Origin: Gracilariopsis chorda
Lineage: Eukaryota; Rhodophyta; Florideophyceae; Gracilariales; Gracilariaceae
NCBI GenBank assembly: GCA_003194525.1
Contig: NBIV01000264.1
Coordinates: 26,033 to 90,032, forward strand
Length of the DNA stretch: 64,000 bases
Direction of reading: 5' to 3'
Below are positions 23,650 to 35,982 of the stretch, piece after piece. Position numbers and translations under genes: made by a program. Each line of letters starts with the position of its first letter. The stretch's first letter is position 1. The notes below the pieces were generated by a model. The model did no database searches and had not been told where the DNA came from. It saw nothing but the letters and a program-made list of their open reading frames with translations.

Positions 23650-25120
23650 ACGCAGATACAGCCTAGCGGCCAAGAACTCCTCTCGACATACAGACGACCA
23701 AGAACAAGAGGCTTGGAAGTCACCACTAATTCTGCTGGACAACTTTACACCAAGTTTTGGGCCACCTACGGCTGGGACAGCTGTAATGGAAGTACAATTG
23801 CCACCTGAGACTGCCCATGAAAGCCAGATCACGCACCTGAACAAGCAGCTCTACATTTTTTGTACGGCGTAACGTTGTTCAACTTCGTTCAGTACTTTTG
23901 AAATGAATGCTACAGGCTTCTTAACATTATTTTCAACCAGTCCCATGACGTCTTTAAAGACGTACAAAGAAGCGCCAGTGGAAACGATAATAGGTGGTTT
24001 TCGGTCAAAGTGTCTGAGTACTGAAATTTTCTTGATAGCTTTCTTATGAGACTCAAAGCTCCAAATTTGTTCTATATTTCATTCAAACTTGAATTTTCTA
24101 TAAAGTTTTATCAAAGGTTTTGATATTGTGGAACACTTCTTAGTAAACGTTTGGTAGTAGTGCACGAACCCTATAAGTTTTTGGACGTCAGCTTTGGATT
24201 TCGTTGCTCTCCAGTCCGAGATTAAATCAACTTTCTGTATCTCAACAGATGAGAGGTGAGTAAAAATTGTATTAAATAGCACAATAATAATAATTATTTT
24301 TCGTCTGGTAAATATATCACAAAAAAACTAACTACACCTAAGAGAACTAAAAATAATAACGTATATAACTAATGCTTATGGCTACACTCTATGTACTTGA
24401 AGTGTTTCCTAGGTACTAGAATGTCTCTTTCATGTACTCACATTTTGAAAGTTTCGCACGACGCTTGTGCTGGCAGACTTTATCCATCACACATTTGAGA
24501 TACTTAACATGTTCTTGTCGTTCGTACTATATACTAATATGTCACCTAGATATACTGGAACGAATATATCTAAATACTTTTGTCATACGCTGTTCATCAG
24601 GCTTATGAGTGAAACTGACTCACTGGCCAGACTTAAAGGAAGAACAAAGAACTGAAAGTTACCATATGTTATACAAACGGCTGTTTTAGCAACCACCTGC
24701 TCAGAACGCTTTATTTGTGATAACCTGAACGAAGATCTACTTTCGAAAATACTTCTGTCCTACTAAACTGATCGAGTTTGTTATCAATCTTGCGTAAGAG
24801 ATAGCTGTTCTTCACCGTTACGTTTTTCAAACGTTCTTAGTTTATTCATAGCCTTAATAAACAATCTTATTTCGCAATGTAAAGTACGAATGCATCCCAA
24901 AGATATAGGGTTCGTTGGAAAAAAATCCTGCTGAAGTAGTTCGTTGAGATCCTTACGTAGTTTTGTAAGTTCTTTATCCGATATAATTTCTTGAGTGAGA
25001 TAGAATTGGGTAGCAGGTTGATTTGAAAGTCTTGGTATGGTTTCGTGGATAGTTTTTTCTGTAGTTTTCCGTGGAAGAAACTTTCATAATCACACAGCAA
25101 CGATTTCAGGTTAGGGTATT
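23650..25120 (-). pseudogene. Ty3/gypsy element D pol remnant (RT and RNase H)
   Basis: A minus-strand remnant of a gypsy pol gene that is unlike A, B and C. From high to low coordinates: FHGKLQKKL and FQINLLPN (pre-RT), the RT start ending DAFVLYIAK near 24870, then PVYLGDILVYST near 24530 where the catalytic YxDD has become YLGD, RRAKLSKCEYM, then the thumb with WRATKSKADVQKLIGFVHYYQ (about 24140-24220). RNase H blocks follow below 24060: ISVLRHFDRKPPIIVSTGAS and PVAFISKVLNEVEQRYA. Stops, frame changes and an AT-rich insertion near 24260-24400 interrupt it. No LTR was found at either side. Confidence 0.75.
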
Positions 25121-26979
25121 GTACTTATGTTTCTTCTGGTTCATTTCGTGGTCATACAAGAACCGCCAATACTGGTAACTTTTTCTGTATACATTTTTTT
25201 ATAGTGGTGATTGTTGTCATATTGCTTCTATTTTCAATATAGTACGGATGGAAACTTGTCTATTCTTGTGGGGGAATGATATGGCGTTTGTTCGGTAGTC
25301 GACGTAAGGGTTGTACTGGTAGAGCCATTCTTTTTTTAAGGATTGCGTCATGTCTGTACAGTGGGCAGATCGCGAACCGTCTTTTCTCTTTGTTGTGTCC
25401 CATTTCTAATTTCACATTTCTTTTAGTATTTTCTAGGACTGTAGTTGATCCATTCGCCTTCTCTGCTTGAAAAGAACAGGCAGAATGACACAGAACAGGC
25501 CTGAAAAGCTTTATTTTAAAAACAATTTGGACCAAGAAATACACATATGTTACAGCCGCGATAAACGATGCACAAAGAGTTGAATCAGCGTATAAAAGAG
25601 GAAGTTCCAGTACATTTAGCAGATCCGCAGGCACCTATTGGCAGAATAACGGACCCGTACCGATTTTTCTTAGAGAGATGAAGTGAGAGAAGTTTAATTC
25701 GGAAACCAAAGAATACTGCTGCAAGCACGGACTTTTTTTCCAGTGCAGAGGATCGGGGCATATGGCAAAAGATCCATGCTGACTAAAGAATGCCCAGAGG
25801 AACTGACCGACGTGTCGTCAGGTCTAATCAGAACCACCGTACATATAGAACCAACCAAGGTCTTCACGTTTCCAGGATTAAAATCAAGTTCGAAGAAGGC
25901 ACGGAACACCGGGGTGCGAGTCCCAAAGTAGATCACAAGAAAGACATACTTTTCAGCATAAATAATTCAACAGCCTTTAACACCTGGGCCTTGGAACTGT
26001 TGCTTGCGCAAGTACGCGTATACGGAAAAGTTGTAACGTCTTGTTTAATAACGGATCTGACATCAGATACTTTTCAAAATCTTTTGTAAAACGCACTGAT
26101 ATGAGGGTTACACAGCATGATGTTCAACAAGTTTTCATTGTACTGCTGGACATCTTTCGTCTGTTTCCACTTTCTCAGTATATCAAGAGCAATTTTTACC
26201 TTTCTTACTATCCTGAAACGAGGTTGCCGACCATGAAGTAGCTTTTCGGCTGTGTTAAATATGTTTTTTTTCATCCTTTGGGTGCGTCACCACTCATGAC
26301 GAGCTCCACAAGTATGGCTGAGTGATTTGGGGAGCGCCTTCTCATTCGACGTTCCTTGGATATACTTTTGTACGTAGGTGACCTAGCTATCCATATTCTG
26401 CTTTCTATTGAATATATTATGCTTAGTTGTCTTTGAAGTATACGAAGAATCGTCTCTGGAACTAAGAAGGAGGGTAAGAGCAGACTTGAGAGATGAGATC
26501 TTCTGTTCTGCTTCTTTTTCCATTCTTTCTATTCTTCCAAGTTTATCTTCCAGTGCGCACACAACCTTTTGCATAAGGTTGTTTGAGCAAGACTGCGGGG
26601 AGAGCGCTGCATTGCTTGGAGTGCTGGAAATTGCCCGAAATCAAGTGAACCCGGAAACAGTTGCCAAATGGGCCGAAATATCAGGCCACAATTTCGATCT
26701 TGGTAGTTACCATGCAAATTATTTTTGGCACACTGCCATAATAAAATTTACAGTGTGATTAAGCCGTTTCATGCACCACATCTGATGTTTGAGGTCTGGA
26801 GTTTGAATCCTTTCGCTGTAAGAACCTGAACGCGAACCAGAATGCCTAAAGTAGAGTTCCTTCAGTAGAGTTTACCAGGTGTCAAGAAGTTAGAAAAAAG
26901 CAAGACCTGAACGGCTATATCTTCCTATAAAGAATTTGATAATGTTGGCGCAGCGGGAGCTTTCATAGGGGCGCAACTG
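25121..26979. other. unassigned, traces of gag-like sequence
   Basis: Two weak traces were noted. On the plus strand near 25748, QCRGSGHMAKDPC resembles a decayed zinc knuckle, but spacing and one cysteine are wrong. On the minus strand, 26383-26574 encodes a probable coiled coil (ALEDKLGRIERMEKEAEQK). Either could come from a retroelement gag. No gene is called. Confidence 0.25.
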
Positions 26980-27903
26980 TGTGGAGCAAAACCCGTGCGG
27001 ATTGTAGCTCTCAAGGCGTCCGAGTCCTTGCTCCCTATGGAAGGTAGAATCAGTGGACGAGCCCACTACTCAACAAGAGTGTCGGGTGTAACTCCAATGG
27101 GGGATACTGGCTATAACAGTAGAGGTAAGTACGAAGAATTCTGAGAGGAACGAGATCAGAGAACAATGCGAGTGAAGTACACACCGTACTTAGCGAGTGT
27201 AGTGTCCCAAAGGGTGAAAAGAACCGGACAAAGATGGGGCAAGGGTCGTGCTCATAGCGGCAACAAACCCGAGAACCAAGGGGTAAAATAGCAACGACAA
27301 CAAACGAAACAACCCTGTATTGGGGCGGAGATCTGTCCTGCAACAGGATACACAAAATAAACAGAATAACGTTAGGCCTACGGTCCGTATACTTACACAG
27401 ATGTCCTGAGGGGTTCTAAGGGTGTAGTCGTGCTGAAACCAAACGTGGTTACTCTCCAGATGTAGTCGTCAACCTACGAAGGCAGTTATGAACAGAGCCC
27501 ACTCTAGTTTGTTAGACTAGAGCGATGGTTTTGAAGACCAACCTTGGTTCAGTTTACTTTTTGCTCGCGACTGCGAGGTCATTCATACCTAAGTATGGTT
27601 CACGAGAAATCTCTTAACTATTTGAATTAAATTAGTGCGAACCTTCTCAGGGCCATAAACGTAGAGAAGCCGGTGTCAAAAGCCAAATTAAGCTAAAATA
27701 CTAAATACATTCCGAAATTGGAGCCAAAAGTTCCCACGCGTGCCACGCGTTTGTCCTGTACGAGGCATTTAAAAATTCATCCGAAGGGAAAAACGCACAC
27801 CAAAGATTGCCCCAATTGAACCCACAACTGGGGCAAATCCGTGCATCGGTAATGCCTCTAAGGAAGGTAAAAGCAACTCCCAAAGGAGATGTTTTGCTCA
27901 ACA
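26980..27903 (-). repeat. chromovirus B 3' LTR
   Basis: A 924-bp LTR with plus-strand ends TGTGGAGC and GCTCAACA (inverted, one mismatch). It matches 45040-45965 throughout. The purine-rich taaggagaaggata lies directly upstream on the minus strand, which fixes it as the 3' LTR. Confidence 0.8.
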
Positions 27904-27917
27904 TATCCTTCTCCTTA
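27904..27917 (-). other. chromovirus B polypurine tract
   Basis: The minus strand reads taaggagaaggata immediately before the 3' LTR. Twelve of fourteen bases match the polypurine tract of chromovirus C at 40126-40139. It primes plus-strand DNA synthesis. Confidence 0.7.
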
Positions 27918-28680
27918 GGTCAAAAAACACGACAGATTTGACTGGAGGCGACGACAGAAAACGAGCGGTACCGATACTTAGCATGAGTGCATCCCCAGTT
28001 TGGGTAAATCATCTTCTCTTCCCATCTTGAGAGGCTGGACTCATGAGCACCACCAGTGGGGTAAACACATCAGAGATACGTCTTCCGATATCGGGTGTTC
28101 TCGCGAAGAATATCCCATGTGGCGGACTCTCCAAACCAGTTGGTTCGAATACAGGAACCCTCCTGGGTTTTGCGTTCTCGTTGTGGATGGCGGGCCATGC
28201 GAATGCCCAGTTCGGGTGCGAGTCTCAAACCCTTCGATGGCAACCGATGACCTGGGACGTTGCAGGCCACATTCATCCGACCGAACCAACGATGGTGGTC
28301 TTCTCCCGTAATTGGGTTGTATTAGTTCGCCGGGAGCGGGGTTGAGCTCTGCTCCATGCATTACACCACTTGGTGACAGACTTCCATCCAGAACAGCCTG
28401 TGGTACTTCTTCTTCTCTATTAAGTGGTTTCTCTTCTCTACAGTACTTGAGTCCTTCTAACTTCAATTCGAAATATACCGGTAATCAGTGATGCACTATC
28501 TTCCGAATCCTCTGCCAAAAACCAGATCTGGAAGATCGGTTCCCTCCCACGATCTCCTTTGATATACTTCCTGCAATACTCAGTTGAGTCCTTCATCCCT
28601 CGTGTCGAGGTCCTGTTAGCGCTTTCCGTTGTCGGATCACTCTTTCTGGAGGTAGAACTAACCAAACTCTTCGGTACCAA
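27918..28680 (-). other. chromovirus B 3' internal region, no ORF supported
   Basis: This stretch lies between the chromodomain remnant and the 3' LTR. In chromovirus C the equivalent place holds a 2-kb antisense ORF. Here only about 760 bases remain, with plus-strand frames of about 100 codons (28000-28345). I could not align them convincingly with the chromovirus C antisense protein. Confidence 0.35.
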
Positions 28681-28800
28681 CACAGCACTTTGCACCTAGG
28701 TACTGGTCCTATTTGCTCTTCTACATCCTCGTCAGGAAAGTATCCGTACCATCGGATTTGACGCAGTCACTCTCCTTCTGGAGTGTAGATATGAATCACT
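28681..28800 (-). pseudogene. chromovirus B chromodomain remnant
   Basis: The minus strand encodes QIRWYGYFPDEDVEEQ, then PVPRCKV, matching the QIRWYGYSAEQDTWEP and IPRSKV part of the chromovirus C chromodomain at 37.6 kb. The tryptophan of the WEP motif is lost, and the upstream part is out of frame. Such domains direct integration by binding modified histone tails. Chromovirus C is inserted about 120 bases upstream of it. Confidence 0.65.
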
Positions 28801-28920
28801 CTGCGGACAGTCACGAACCCGTGAAAGAAGGTGTACACCTTTCAAGGTTGCTCATCCACCATAGATAACTGTAACCCCAGGCGGAAGTTCAACGTCCTTC
28901 AGGGTTTTGCATGTGAACTC

Positions 28921-29802
28921 TGTAGTGCAATGCACTCCGGTCTCTACGGAAGATTGGTTCTCATATGTGAGATTCACTAAGCCAGAAAAGGGCTAACTTC
29001 AAGTATGAGTCGTGTCCCGATAACAGGTCTACAAGGACGTGTGGGTACCTCGATAGGTTTGGTTTAATTTTTTTATTTTGGTAACTGCAGTAGAGTGGAA
29101 TTGGAACACGTGAAGGAACTGGATTTTGATGACAGCAATGTTTACCCCTTAAGGGCTATATTTATTTAGATATTTATTCTGTTATTCTGCTCTTGCAGAC
29201 TAGTGGTACTTAGGCGCCGGCCAGCCGCCGCCGCCACCCCACAGTAAAGTCAACCGAGTTCGGTCCTGAGTCTTTTCGCCTTGCGAAGTGTTAAACTCCT
29301 CCCGGAGATACACCGCATTGCGTACGGAATTCTCATCCGGCTCGCGTCAACGAGGAGACAGTACGTACATTCGCAGTGGATTGTCTACTGAACACACCAT
29401 TGTTTCTGGTTTTGCCCGTTATCAGGCCACCTCTCCGCACAAGTATTGGGTTTCTTTACCGTCCCGTAATTTCCCCTTAATTCCTCGTCACTCTGCGACA
29501 TTTCCTTTTCTCTGCTCACCCTCCGTCGGGTCTTTCCCGCTTTCCGCACGACCCACGTCGGGTTTCCTTCATTTCCTTCCGTTTTACCCCTTTTTCGCTA
29601 CACGTTTCCCCTTTTGGGGTGTGTTCCGACCGCGGATACCCCGTCACCCAGCCCATTCCACCTCTGTGGTATCTCCGAAATACCGGCGGTGTTACACCCG
29701 CAACGCGGTATACAGAGCGCTCTTTCCAGCTGGGACTACCTCATTGAGGGCAAGGTTCCGAGCTGCCTTGGGTGTTTTTCCCGAACCGGGTTTTGCACTA
29801 CA
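28921..29802 (+). repeat. chromovirus C 5' LTR
   Basis: An 882-bp LTR with perfect 8-bp inverted ends TGTAGTGC/GCACTACA. A TATA-like ctatatttat at about 29157 could serve as promoter. A C/T-rich open frame runs through its 3' half, in both LTR copies, but is not judged to be a gene. Confidence 0.9.
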
Positions 29803-29804
29803 AG

Positions 29805-29822
29805 TGGTCTCCCGACCTAGAA
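29805..29822 (+). other. chromovirus C primer-binding site
   Basis: TGGTCTCCCGACCTAGAA starts two bases after the LTR, as expected for a site that pairs with the 3' CCA end of a tRNA. The same site with one difference follows the chromovirus B 5' LTR. The tRNA was not identified. Confidence 0.7.
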
Positions 29823-30040
29823 CGGGCTGGGATTTGGGGCCATTCTGGTTTACTCCGGTTTGTCGAAAGGCTGTCTTTGGTTTGTTTGTTTTTGTTTTTT
29901 ATTGTTTGTTCGTTTGGTTTCCGAAGTGCTCGTGTCCGAGAATTTGAAATTAATGACCGCTATCAGCTTTCTGCAGTATGCCTACGGCAGTGCCTGGGAC
30001 TGGTCAGCCTTCAGGTGCACCGCCTGCACCACGTTAAAGG

Positions 30041-32062
30041 ATGTCCGTTCCGGAGAAGTTGATTTCCGATACCGTCGGTCTGGTCACTCCGAAACCTCCT
30101 TCAGTCGCTTCAGCGCCACAAGCCATGGCTATGGCACCTCCACAACCCGTGGATGATAGCCCGTCAGCTACAGGTGAACGGTCTGGGACGTCTGGTTATA
30201 GTCTCCTGGAGACGAGGACTAATCTTGCCATTGCGGCACATCTAACTCTCTTGGAGCAAGTCACCGATCTTAATCGAAGATTGAATGACTCCCATGATAA
30301 GGATTTCTCGGAAGATATCCGTCTTCTGAGAGCAGATATGAACTACTCGGAAGATATACGTCTTCTGAGAGCAGATTTGAACTCCATTTTGGAATGCTTA
30401 GGTGCTCCTGCTACCTTTGCAGTTGGTTACAAGGAATTCGTCGATGACGTTAAGTCCCAGTTGACTCGGGTTACTAATCGCATGAAAACTCTGGAAACTC
30501 TGTTTCGAGAGGATCAGAAGCCGCTTAGTTGCGAAAGGGTGGAAGTAATTTCAACCGGTCATCGGTCGGAACGTCGTCATCGTTCCAAGCATTCTCGGAA
30601 GAAGTTTCACCATCGTGATGGTTCATTGAGTTCCGATTTGGACCGTAGCTCGAGTAGTTCGATTAGTTCATCTTCCGACGGTTCGCGAGGCAAAGGACGT
30701 CGCCGAAGCGAAGCTAACCGTTCGAAGGCCACCTACACCTCCCAAGGAGCTATCCGCGTACGGCAGAAGGGTCTTCGACACCTCGGCCTGAAAGAATTGA
30801 AACCGACGAATCCTCTTTACAAAAAGCTGTTGTTGTACCGTTGTTATCGGTTAGATGACTCGTCAAGTAATCGCACTGCGAGGGACACCGGCAGGGTGAA
30901 GGATTTTATTTGACGTATGGATATTACGTTACAGAGGAACAAATTCTCGAGAGAAGATCCTATCCTGGTGTTGGATATCCATGCTCGCTTTGTGCAAGAA
31001 GCTGACATACTCGAAATGAGTGAAGCTCAAGCGTATGTCGCTTTACCGTAATTCTTAACTGGACTGGCAGAGGACCAATTCAACTCCGTAAGAGGTTCAT
31101 CTCGGGCCTCCGAAGGTGGAGTTACTTGCTGGCCAGAAGCCATTCATTACCTGCTCAGGTCGTACGCAACAGGTAATGCAATTAGTGATGCTGTCGTCAC
31201 GCTACGCGATACAAAACAGAAGTCTGGAGAAACAGAAACGGTTTATTCAACTCGTCTGAATAAAGCGTTTCACCGCTGTGGTAATGTGTTCACCGCTTTC
31301 GAGCATTGTTCCATGTTTTTGGATGGTCTTGATCCCGTAATCAGGGCATTAGTATCTCGACGTCGTGAGGAGAAACGCAAGGCTACGTATCTGGAGCTGG
31401 TCCAGTATGGTCAAACTGAGGGTGATACTTTCCGAGCGAGAAACCCGAAACAACGGAGCTCCCGGGCTCTTTTTGTGGAAGGTTCATCCCCGTCGTTATC
31501 CCTTTTGAATCAGGGAGTAGCAGCCGGGAACGCGGATAATGTCCAGTTTGTTGGAAGCCACGCTAGTTCAGTAGCGACTACGGAATTACCGATGACGGTT
31601 GTTCCAAGTGTGGAAGTTGACCCGGCCTTATACGCTAACCAGAATCGGGTGCCACCAGCATTCCTGGCTTATGCTTCGAACGCCACTCGTCATACCCGTC
31701 CAGGGTGGGTCAATTCCAGGCCGCCGCAGCAGCATTATCCACAACGTGGCAACTCAGACCAGACGCCTAGTGGCAACCACACTTCGCTGATTTGCTACAC
31801 TTGCTACGAGGAAGGTCACACTTCGCCACAGTGTACCTTGCCCCTTCGGGATATGGGGAAGATCATTGGACGATATGAAAGCCTCTCAGTGGATGCGAAG
31901 GCCCGCATTCCGAGTAGTTCATATGAAGAAGTGAAGGCACTTCTCCGCAGTATCGCTCAGGAGAAGACGCCAGAACCGTCGCCGTCTGCGAACGGACACA
32001 TTTCCAACCCCCAGAAACGGGTACAGCCGCGTCCCGCGGTGAATCCTGGTCCGAAAAACTAG
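30041..32062 (+). pseudogene. chromovirus C gag
   Basis: A single plus-strand frame encodes the Gag polyprotein, which forms the particle and packages RNA. It is interrupted by stops at 30911-30913 (TGA) and 31049-31051 (TAA). The first part has a Pro/Ser-rich start, a coiled-coil-like stretch with a 13-residue tandem duplication (SEDIRLLRAD twice, 30304-30381) and a basic Ser/Arg-rich patch (RRHRSKHSRKKFHH). After the stops comes the capsid-like core (CWPEAIHYLLRSYATG, YSTRLNKAFHRCG, FLDGLDPVIRALV) and, near 31790, a CCHC zinc knuckle CYTCYEEGHTSPQC. The frame is otherwise open, so only two point lesions kill it. Confidence 0.85.
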
Positions 32063-32064
32063 AT

Positions 32065-35000
32065 TTGGGAGCTTCCACTACGGGAGGGGCGTCTTCCGAG
32101 CCGAACTTGAAGACGCCCGAGGCGCCGCAGCTTCGCTCCCCTTTCAGGATCCTTACCAGGAAAATGGTTCAAAATGACGTGAGCTCGGACCACTTAGTGG
32201 CTCTGCGTCGCCCGTGGGTACGGTCTCGTAATTTCCGTATCCCGGATAGAGTTTCGGTGATGGCTAAGAGAAATTATAAGGTTTATGCCGATCTCGGCCT
32301 CTCCATCCGGTTTATGGTTCGTCAGTTGTCTGTTCTCGACACAGGCGCTGCTCCGAATCTCATCCACTCAGGAATAGTCCCCCCCGGTTTGCTGGACCGC
32401 ATTCGCGTTGGTCCAGGAATGGATTTGGCAGACGCCAACAACAATCCGCTACGCACGGTTGGAAGCATTTCTCTGGTGGTGAGATTAGGCACCTGCTTGG
32501 TGGAACTAGATTTCGTCGTGTGCGAATCACTTGCTGCACCGGTAATCCTCGGTTGTGATTTTTGTGACCGCTTCGTGGAAGCTATTCGCCCCCGGTCCAG
32601 GTCCGTGGAGTTAGAAGATGGTTCAACCGTTCGTATTGTCAGGAAACCTCTGAAGAGAATTACCCGCAAACATGTTCCTTTGCCGCCGGCACAAGAAGTT
32701 CCTAACATGGACAGAGCATCTACAAAACTTCGCGTGGCAAAACCAATATCTATACCGAAGGAGTCCCAGGTGTGAGTCACGGTGATCTCGAAACAACATG
32801 GTTTACATGTGGTGCAACCGCTTGCTTCGCTTTACGAACAACGCCAACTTGCCCTGGCTAATGGAGTTGTCTCTATCGAGCCTAAGGTTCTTGTTGCTAA
32901 TTTAGGCACTCCCACACAGTGGCTGGCTAAAAACCAGGTGCTGGGAACGGTACTGCCACATCCTCTGGCGATTTTTCCAACGAAGATTCCCATATCAGAT
33001 GTGCTCGGCGTACAAGACCCTAAGGAGGGGGAGGAGGCTGTCGACAGCGAGGAAGAAGTGGAAACCATCACTGGTTTGGAAGACAATAGTTCGGGTCTCG
33101 AACGTCCGAACGCCTCGGATTCTAAAGCCGTGTCACCGGGAGCTGATGAAATCGACCCTGTCGAAGAACTGGAGCAGTTGAATTTGGATCATATTCAGGA
33201 ATCTCATCGTGAGAAGTTTAGAGACATGTTCAGAGAGTTTACCACAATGTGGGATGGATCCCTTGGTACTATAGGATTTACGGAACATCTTATCGATTTA
33301 CTTCCGAATGCTCGGCCTATATCGCAACACCCATTTCGGGCTGGCACTACGGCTAGGGAAGAAGAAAAGTCTCAGGTGAAGAAGATGCTACGCGCTGGCG
33401 TAATAGAACCTGCACAGTCCTCTTGGGCTTCGCCAGTGGTTCTTGTTCCGAAGCTGGATGGGTCATGGCGCTTCTGCATTGACTACCGCTGCCTGAACGC
33501 GGTTACCGTCAAAGACGTATATCCAATTCCACGCATGGACGAGTATATTGACTCCTTGGGAGGTGCTACAGTGTTTACCGCCCTCGACGCCAACTGGGGT
33601 TACTGGCAGGTTCCTATCAGGAAAGGAGATCGCAATAAGACTGCTTTTGTATGCCATCAACGCTTGTATCGGTTTAAGCGATGCCCTTCGGTTTGACGAA
33701 CGCCCCGGCAACGTTCCAACGGGTAATCGATATCCTTTTGGCAAGGTTTAAGTGGAACACCTGTCTGGTGTATCTTGAAGATATTATCGTATTCTTCAAT
33801 AGCCTGGACGAACATGTTTCCCATGTTCGGGACATAATGAAGATATTGCGTGACGCATTCATTACGTTAAAGCTCAAGAAGTGTGAGTTTTGTACCGATT
33901 CTGTGAAATATCTGGGTCACATTATCCGTCCTGGACAGCTCTCGATCGACGAAGTTAGGGTGAAGTCGCTTAAGGAAGCAAAGCATCTGACAACGCAGAC
34001 GGAATTGAGATCCTTTCTTGGACTTTGTAACGTCTACCGTCGATTCGCTCGGAACTTCGCAGAGATTGCAACTTCTCTGAATTCGCTCCTGAGGAAACGA
34101 CAACCAGTTAAACTGGAAAACTTTGGTGTAGCTGAAGCTTCAGCATTTTCGTCTCTTGTAGACGCCGTTACATCTCCACCAATTCTGGCATTACCCCAAC
34201 TAGGCTTACCCTTTGAATTAAAGACTGACTCCAGTGCCTACCAGGTAGGGTGTGCTTTGTTCCAGACAACGGAAGATGGTGAACGACATCCAATTGGATA
34301 CTGGTCGAGGTCATTAAACGTCCACGAACGTAACTACTCGGTATCCGAGAAGAAATGTTTAGCCGTCGTGTGGGCGTTAAATACTCTCCGCCCATACCTT
34401 ATGGGAAACCATTTCAAGGTTCAAACCAATCATTCGGCCTTTCCTTGGCTCCTCGAGATCTCCGAGCCTTCAGGTCGCTTGATGCGTTGGCGTCTCCGCC
34501 TATTGGAATTTGACTTTGATGTTCTGTATAATAAAGGTGCCCTGAACACACAGGCTGACGCCTTATCCGGTTTAGGAGCCTCCGCAGAAATGGAACCGAT
34601 AAAGGATATGGATATACCATGGTTTATGGTTGGGTCCACGGATGGAGAAGTGGAAGACGACTTCCAGCTCGGATTGGAAGATGTATGTGATGATATTCTC
34701 GTTACTGAGCCCATAGAGCCATCAGATCGTTCTTTCATTCCTATATCTCCTGAGGAGATGATCCGTGAGCAGCAACAGGATCCATTCTGTACGCAGATCC
34801 GCGCTCGCCTCAACGGAGGGTTTCAGTTGCCGTTCGCCATGGAAGATCAAGGTTACCTTGTCAGGTTGGTTGCTGCAACTCCACAAATTGTGATACCGCA
34901 TACGCTGCAACAGCGGGTGCTACATATGTCCCATTACGTGAAGTTAGGTGCTCATCATGGAGGCAGGAAATTATATTTAACCCTTCGCAGGGATTTCTAC

Positions 35001-35982
35001 TGGCCTGCGATGGCTTTTGATTGCTATGCAATACGCCGTTCGTGTACGGAATGTTCGAAGAATACCGTGAAGTTACGTAAGTACTCGAAGAAGTTAACAT
35101 TATTCCCTGCACGGGCTCCTCTCGAATATGTGGCTATAGACATTCTTGGAGATTTATAAGGACCAGCCGAGATCATCGGTACTTGCTTGTCATAACTGAC
35201 AGATTCGCTAAGTTGGTGAGAACTGTGCCACTGAAACGGATTACCGCAGCCACGGTCGCGCAAGCGTTCGTGACCCATTGGGTTTTCTTTTACGGTCCTC
35301 CGGTACATTTACTCTCCGATAACGGCTCACAATTTACCTCTAAGTTCTTTCAGGACGTTTGTCGAATCTTTGATATCAAGAATATGTTTACTACAACCTA
35401 TCATCCACAATGTAATGGACAGGTGGAACGATTCAATCGTACTATGCTCAACGCATTGCGTTCCTATGTTGCTGATCATCCCAAGGAATGTGATTTTGTA
35501 TACTGACGCTATTACCTACGCCTACAATACCCAGGTACATCGGGTTACGAAGTTGGCGCCATTCGAACTAGTTCTATCGCGAATTCCGCCACCAGTGGCC
35601 ATTGAAGCTCAACCAAGTATCTCGTCGTATCCATCACCGAGATTGCACCGTGATTCCTGGAAGGAATGGCTGACCAAGATGGTTCCGATCGCACGCAAAG
35701 CGATGCAAACCGCGCAAGACGCTTATAAGCGTAACTTCGATATGAATATCCGTACCCCGTTGCCTCAGGTTAAGGAGGGGGATTTTGTTTTCCTTCGCAA
35801 GGAATACTATAATCCCGAGAAAGGAAAAGCGCCATAAGTTGTCGCCTATTGCGGACGGACCCTATCGGGTGATCTCGATTGCTGACGACACAGTCGTATT
35901 GAATGTGAATAACCAGCATGAACGGTTTTCACGCGATCGCTTTGCCACGGCTCCCACTCCAACCTTGGAAATAGCGTCATGA
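32065..35982 (+). pseudogene. chromovirus C pol (PR-RT-RNase H-IN)
   Basis: Gag and pol are in different frames. Protease: active site LDTGAAPN, DTG at 32338-32346. A TGA at 32773-32775 splits protease from RT. RT: VIEPAQSSWASPVVLVPK, FCIDYRCLN, ALDANWGYW, a frameshift near 33690, MPFGLTNAPATFQ, then YLED at 33771-33782 instead of YxDD. RNase H: KTDSSAYQVG, YSVSEKKCLAV, and VQTNH where the usual D is N (34428-34430), NTQADALSGL. Integrase: HHCC zinc region (GAHHGG..CTEC), then D (35138), frameshift near 35157, D (35318) and E (35426) with 35 residues between the last two. Further frameshifts lie near 35500 and 35830. The GPY-like segment DGPYRVISI ends the integrase. Frameshifts and both altered catalytic residues mean loss of function. 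Confidence 0.9.

Noticed and set aside
25735-25790. Possible zinc knuckle on the plus strand (QCRGSGHMAKDPC)
   Set aside because: First cysteine pair and spacing are wrong, and no gag context is visible on that strand.
29288-29947. 219-codon plus-strand frame, with a similar one at 40594-41151
   Set aside because: It lies mainly inside the chromovirus C LTR and is present in both LTRs because they are copies. The C/T-rich composition keeps the frame open; no domain is visible.
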